Shown piece after piece: positions 5,054 to 6,911 of a DNA stretch of 6,911 nt. How positions within the stretch are numbered: the first letter of the stretch is position 1; every line of letters starts with the position of its first letter. Origin of the DNA: Candidatus Pygmaiobacter gallistercoris (GTDB lineage Bacteria > Bacillota > Clostridia > Oscillospirales > Ruminococcaceae); NCBI GenBank assembly GCA_019113125.1, contig DXIA01000070.1, positions 1-6,911 of the forward strand, given 5' to 3'. Position numbers and translations under genes: made by a program. The notes beneath the pieces are model-generated. The model had not been told where the DNA came from and did not search any database. It worked only from the letters and a program-made list of their open reading frames with translations.

Positions 5054-5254
5054 TCACCGCGCTGCGGTCTGATCCTCCCCGCCCCTCTGTTCGTTCTCGA
5101 CCTCCTCGACCGCCGCCCGCACCGCCGCCACGACGAAGGCGGAGAAGGTGCAGTCCTGCCCCCGGATCAGCATCTCCACCCGCTCGATCAGATCGTTTGG
5201 AAACCGCACCGTCTTGTTGGTGGTAGGAGGATTGGACGGGATCTTAAATGCCAT
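5054..5254 (-). CDS. Small ribbon-helix-helix DNA-binding protein
   Basis: The protein has 66 residues. A short N-terminal extension (MAFKIPSNPPTTN) is followed by a ribbon-helix-helix pattern: strand KTVRF (14-18), helix A around PNDLIERVEMLI, a turn with RGQDCTFS, and helix B AFVVAAVRAAVEEVE. RHH proteins dimerise and insert the paired strands in the DNA major groove. The C-terminus is polar and charged. I chose ATG 5254, with GAGGTG 8 nt upstream. The in-frame TTG at 5260 is too close to that RBS. It is divergent from a 45-residue small gene and has no toxin-like partner in the same operon. Targets are unknown. TATTGCA inverted sites around its own start are candidates. Confidence 0.82.
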   Translation of the reverse strand: MAFKIPSNPPTTNKTVRFPNDLIERVEMLIRGQDCTFSAFVVAAVRAAVEEVENEQRGGEDQTAAR

Positions 5255-5321
5255 CTGCAATACACCTCGCAGTTCAGTCGTATTGCAAACAGTTTATCCT
5301 ATCCCGCTCAAAATATATGCA

Positions 5322-5350
5322 TTGCATTTGTATTGCGCAACTGATAAAAT
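5322..5350 (+). promoter_or_regulatory. Promoter of the 45-residue gene
   Basis: TTGCAT (5322-5327) and TAAAAT (5345-5350) are 17 nt apart, and TGA directly precedes the -10 as a TGn extension. It lies 24 nt before ATG 5374. The RHH gene must use a promoter in the same spacer on the other strand, for which I see no convincing pair of elements. Confidence 0.65.
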
Positions 5351-5373
5351 GGATCAAAAAGGAGGACTGCAAT

Positions 5374-5511
5374 ATGGAACAACCGAACTACAAGGAGCTC
5401 TATCTGACCCTGTTTCGGGCGACCGAACAGGCGATCAACACGCTGATCGAGGCGCAGCAGCGGTGCGAGGAGCTCTACCTCGCCGCGACCGACGGGGCGT
5501 GCAACGACTGA
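5374..5511 (+). CDS. Conserved small protein, 45 residues, unknown function
   Basis: ATG 5374 is preceded at 8 nt by a perfect AAGGAGG (5359-5365), one of the best ribosome binding sites in the window. The product begins MEQPNYKELYLTLFRATEQA, followed by INTLIEAQQRCEELYL and a short polar tail. It is one amphipathic helix with hydrophobic residues spaced for a coiled coil or a helical hairpin, and a single Cys in the helix (C34) plus one near the end (C43). Very similar short proteins (N-Y-K-x-L-Y-x-x-L-F-x-A-T-E-x-A-I) are common in Clostridia and their phages. I know of no established function. An in-frame upstream start at 5248 would begin before the promoter and is rejected. It is monocistronic, ending in a hairpin terminator. 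Confidence 0.82.
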   Translation: MEQPNYKELYLTLFRATEQAINTLIEAQQRCEELYLAATDGACND

Positions 5512-5513
5512 GA

Positions 5514-5541
5514 AAGGCGGCAGGAAATCCTGCCGCCTTCG
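5514..5541. terminator. Hairpin terminator between convergent units
   Basis: AAGGCGGCAGGA (5514-5525) pairs with TCCTGCCGCCTT (5528-5539), a 12-bp GC-rich perfect stem. The T tract is short in both directions (TTCGTC on plus, TTTCTC on minus), so it may be a weak or Rho-assisted end for both the 45-residue gene and the sigma operon. Confidence 0.7.
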
Positions 5542-5572
5542 TCGTCTTGTTGCATGATCTGCACCTCCGGGG

Positions 5573-5942
5573 CTACTCGTCCCATCCCCTGTGGTGACCG
5601 TTCTCCCCGTGATGTCCGCCGCTCTGCTGTCCGCTCTCCGGCAGCTGTCCGCCGAGGTCGGCAAGCCGCTGTCGCAGTGCCCGCATCGAGCTGCCGGCCA
5701 CCTCTTCCGGGGTGATCGAGGGGTCGAGGGCGACGAGGGCGAGGTAAAGCTGGTACCGCCCATAGGAGAGCCCGCAGCTGTGCGCCTCTGCCACCGCATC
5801 AGGGTCGAGCTGGTGACAGCTGCCACCGGCGCCAGTGCGGGGTGCGGCGGGCCAGCGCGGCGTTCACCTTCTCCCGGGTTTTCTCCCGCAGCGCCTCGCT
5901 CGCCCGAACCTTGTCGAACGCGGCGCGCATCCGCTCATCCAT
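5573..5942 (-). pseudogene. Anti-sigma factor remnant (RsgI-like), middle missing and frameshifted
   Basis: The reading begins at ATG 5942 with GGAGGT 7 nt upstream, overlapping the sigma stop by 8 nt. It gives MDERMRAAFDKVRASEALRE, then KTREKVNAALARR, the usual cytoplasmic sigma-binding start of such anti-sigma proteins. It soon stops (TGA 5799-5801, 47 residues). In another frame, open from about 5840 to TAG 5573, comes LDPDAVAEAHSCGLSYGRYQ, then LYLALVALDPSITPEEVAGS and an SMRALRQRL helix with a Gly/His tail (SGGHHGENGHH). That is the extracytoplasmic C-terminus I know from intact relatives. The single membrane helix and the sensor region that normally lie between (over 100 residues) are absent. 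The two pieces plus the missing centre indicate an internal deletion. Whether either piece is still made is unknown. Confidence 0.7.
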
Positions 5943-6416
5943 CCAGCCCACCTCCCAGCTCCTGTTTCAGCCGTCGGCGCGCCCGGCCGAGCAGCGTGTA
6001 GACGGTGCTGGTCTTCTGGCCGAGCAGTGCACCGATCTCGGGCGCGGTGTATCCCTATAGTCGTGCAGGTAGACCACCCGCCGCTGCCGCTCGGGCAGCG
6101 CCAGCACCGCGGCGAGCAGCTCCCGATCAGCGGGGGTAGCGGGGTCCGGCAGCTCCCCCGCCGCCTCAAGCGGCAGGGTGCGACTGTGGAAAAAGCTGCG
6201 CAGCAGGTCCCGACAGGCGTTGATGGTCACCCGGATGAACCAGACCCGCTCATGCTCCGGGCTCTCAAATGGCGCGTCCCGCAGCGCGTACTTCAAAAAG
6301 ACATTCTGAAAGATATCCTCTGAATCCGCCTCGTTGCGCAGGTGCAGAAGGCAGAGCCGCCGGACGGTATCAGCCTGCCGCTCGATCGCGCCGCAGATCT
6401 CCTGCTCGCTACGCAT
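5935..6416 (-). pseudogene. ECF-like sigma-70 family factor with a frameshift in region 4
   Basis: From ATG 6416 (GTG 6422 is an alternative; AAAGGAG lies 10 or 4 nt upstream respectively) the protein has region 2 LRNEADSEDIFQNVFLKYAL (26-45) and HERVWFIRVTINACRDLLR (55-73). Region 4 starts with LPERQRRVVYLHDY (107-120). The frame then turns to nonsense. Moving one base back at the GGG (+ strand 6053-6055) restores RGYTAPEIGALLGQKTSTVY and TLLGRARRRLKQEL, the promoter-recognising HTH, ending at TGA 5935-5937. The restored length is about 160 residues, normal for an ECF sigma. Loss of one G, a sequencing indel, or less likely -1 slippage would all fit. As written, the product lacks -35 recognition and should be inactive. 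It follows the secreted protein gene by 21 nt and overlaps the anti-sigma gene. Confidence 0.85.
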
Positions 6417-6437
6417 CCACACCCCACTCCTTTGTTC

Positions 6438-6821
6438 TCAGCCGCGGCAGCCGTGTCCCCTGCCGTGGTGGCCGCCGCTGGCATTCCGGTTCCCACCCCA
6501 GATGCCGGTTCCGGAGTAGTCACAGATCCCGTTCCCGTCCGCGTCGTGGACGCAGAGGCCGTTCCCAACACAGATGCCGATGCCGGAGCGATCACAAATC
6601 CCATCCCCGTCCGCGTCGTGAATACAAAGGCCGCCGGCGAGCCGGTCGCAGATTCCATCCCCGTCCAGATCCTGCCGGCAGAATTCGGCGGTGACCGTAC
6701 AGGCAGTGCGGGCGGCGGTGTACCAGCAGCTGGTGCGAGCGGTGGCGGCCGCGGCGGGCAGACTCGCGGCGATCAGCAGCGCAGCGGCGGCGGCAAGGGC
6801 GAATTTTCCAGATTTTTTCAT
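6438..6821 (-). CDS. Secreted Cys-rich protein with DxDG[DN]GICD repeats
   Basis: The protein has 127 residues from ATG 6821, with GAGGTG 6 nt upstream. Residues 1-28 are a clear Sec signal peptide (MKKSGKF, then an Ala/Leu core, and a likely cut after ATA-28). The mature part carries three calcium-loop-like motifs: DLDGDGICD (51-59), DADGDGICD (69-77) and DADGNGICD (93-101). Their Asp/Asn spacing matches dockerin and thrombospondin type 3 Ca2+ loops, each with a Cys at the eighth place. Ten Cys residues in the mature chain suggest disulphides or metal binding. The tail is Gly/His-rich (SGGHHGRGHGCRG). It is the first gene of the sigma/anti-sigma operon and seems intact. A role as the regulon's output or as an extracellular cation-binding protein is inference. 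No enzyme domain is present. Confidence 0.82.
   Translation of the reverse strand: MKKSGKFALAAAAALLIAASLPAAAATARTSCWYTAARTACTVTAEFCRQDLDGDGICDRLAGGLCIHDADGDGICDRSGIGICVGNGLCVHDADGNGICDYSGTGIWGGNRNASGGHHGRGHGCRG
6521..6687 (-). repeat. Three diverged tandem DNA repeats of the DxDGDGICD motif
   Basis: Blocks near 6521-6561 and 6593-6633 are similar over about 41 bp (cacaRatccc..ttcccgtccgcgtcgtg type), and a more diverged third copy starts near 6647. They encode the three Asp-rich loops of the secreted protein and point to expansion of one ancestral motif. Spacers between copies differ in length. Confidence 0.65.
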
Positions 6822-6839
6822 ACAGGACACCTCACTTTT

Positions 6840-6860
6840 TTCAGGGTTGTTCACCCTGAA
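6840..6860. promoter_or_regulatory. 8-bp inverted repeat upstream of the secreted protein gene
   Basis: TTCAGGGT (6840-6847) and ACCCTGAA (6853-6860) are perfect arms around TGTTC, 19 nt before the ATG on the minus strand. On the transcript it is a hairpin followed by A, not a terminator. It may be an operator or a 5' UTR stem shielding the leader. Confidence 0.5.
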
Positions 6861-6890
6861 TACGGATGAGGGGAGCAAATCCATTCACCC
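6859..6890 (-). promoter_or_regulatory. Tentative ECF-type promoter of the sigma operon
   Basis: The minus strand has GGGTGAAT (6890-6883) and CGTATT (6864-6859) with an 18-nt gap. No good TTGACA/TATAAT pair is present upstream of the operon, and ECF operons usually drive themselves. The assignment is a guess from position and the GGGTGAA/CGTAT pattern. Confidence 0.3.
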
Positions 6891-6911
6891 CGGCAAAAAT
6901 TTTTATTCCGA

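Noticed and set aside
5005..5344. Plus-strand open frames antisense to the RHH gene
   Set aside because: They are Pro/Arg-rich shadow sequences without RBS. The minus frame gives a clear ribbon-helix-helix protein.
6045..6065. Programmed frameshifting in the sigma gene
   Set aside because: There is no A AAA AAG-type slippery heptamer, no internal Shine-Dalgarno and no following pseudoknot that I can see. One lost G is simpler. It is kept only as a minor option.
6521..6687. Possible CRISPR-like array
   Set aside because: The repeats are diverged, the spacing is irregular and the sequence is within a coding frame for Asp-rich loops. No cas genes are present.
6334..6869. Long plus-strand open frames antisense to the secreted protein
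   Set aside because: They arise from the repeat structure and GC content. The minus frame has a signal peptide, RBS and Asp-loop repeats.

Overview
The window looks like a chromosomal segment of a GC-rich, gut-type Clostridia (Oscillospiraceae-like) bacterium. Coding regions are GC-rich, while intergenic spacers are AT-rich and carry strong AGGAGG-type ribosome binding sites, TGGTACAAT-type extended -10 promoters and T-tract terminators. The protein families (HTH plus DUF3169-type membrane protein, sigma plus RsgI-like anti-sigma, a MEQPNYKELYL-type 45-residue protein) are ones I associate with that group. The taxonomic call is an inference.

Layout. Positions 1-455 (+) hold the end of a GNAT acetyltransferase, whose stop codon lies inside the promoter of a tRNA-Ser(CGA), followed by a terminator. 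Positions 532-700 (+) hold a small unrecognised gene that appears broken by one frameshift. It converges, through a shared terminator at 711-757, on a leftward cluster: N-acetylmuramoyl-alanine amidase, flavin reductase family protein, cyclophilin-type peptidyl-prolyl isomerase and GtrA-family membrane protein. The last two overlap by ATGA. A divergent promoter pair at 3040-3132 also drives a 171-residue membrane protein (+). A convergent spacer (3671-3848) follows, with a terminator and a 20-bp tandem repeat.

Positions 3849-4936 (-) carry an HTH regulator and a DUF3169-like membrane protein that overlap by 17 nt. Their promoter is covered by two near-identical palindromes, the picture of an autoregulated switch. 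Upstream lies a large structured terminator-like RNA (4951-5035) ending a small ribbon-helix-helix gene. That gene is divergent from a 45-residue conserved small protein.

Positions 5573-6821 (-) are the most interesting part: an operon of a secreted, cysteine-rich protein with three DxDG[DN]GICD calcium-loop-like repeats, an ECF-like sigma factor, and its anti-sigma factor. The sigma gene has a one-base frameshift in region 4. The anti-sigma gene retains only its cytoplasmic start and its extracytoplasmic C-terminus, in different frames, with the expected transmembrane and sensor middle absent. The lead secreted protein is intact and shares an SGGHHG tail motif with the anti-sigma remnant. 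I read this as a decayed cell-envelope signalling operon whose output or ligand-binding protein remains. Sequencing indels could explain the single-base shifts, but not the missing middle of the anti-sigma gene.
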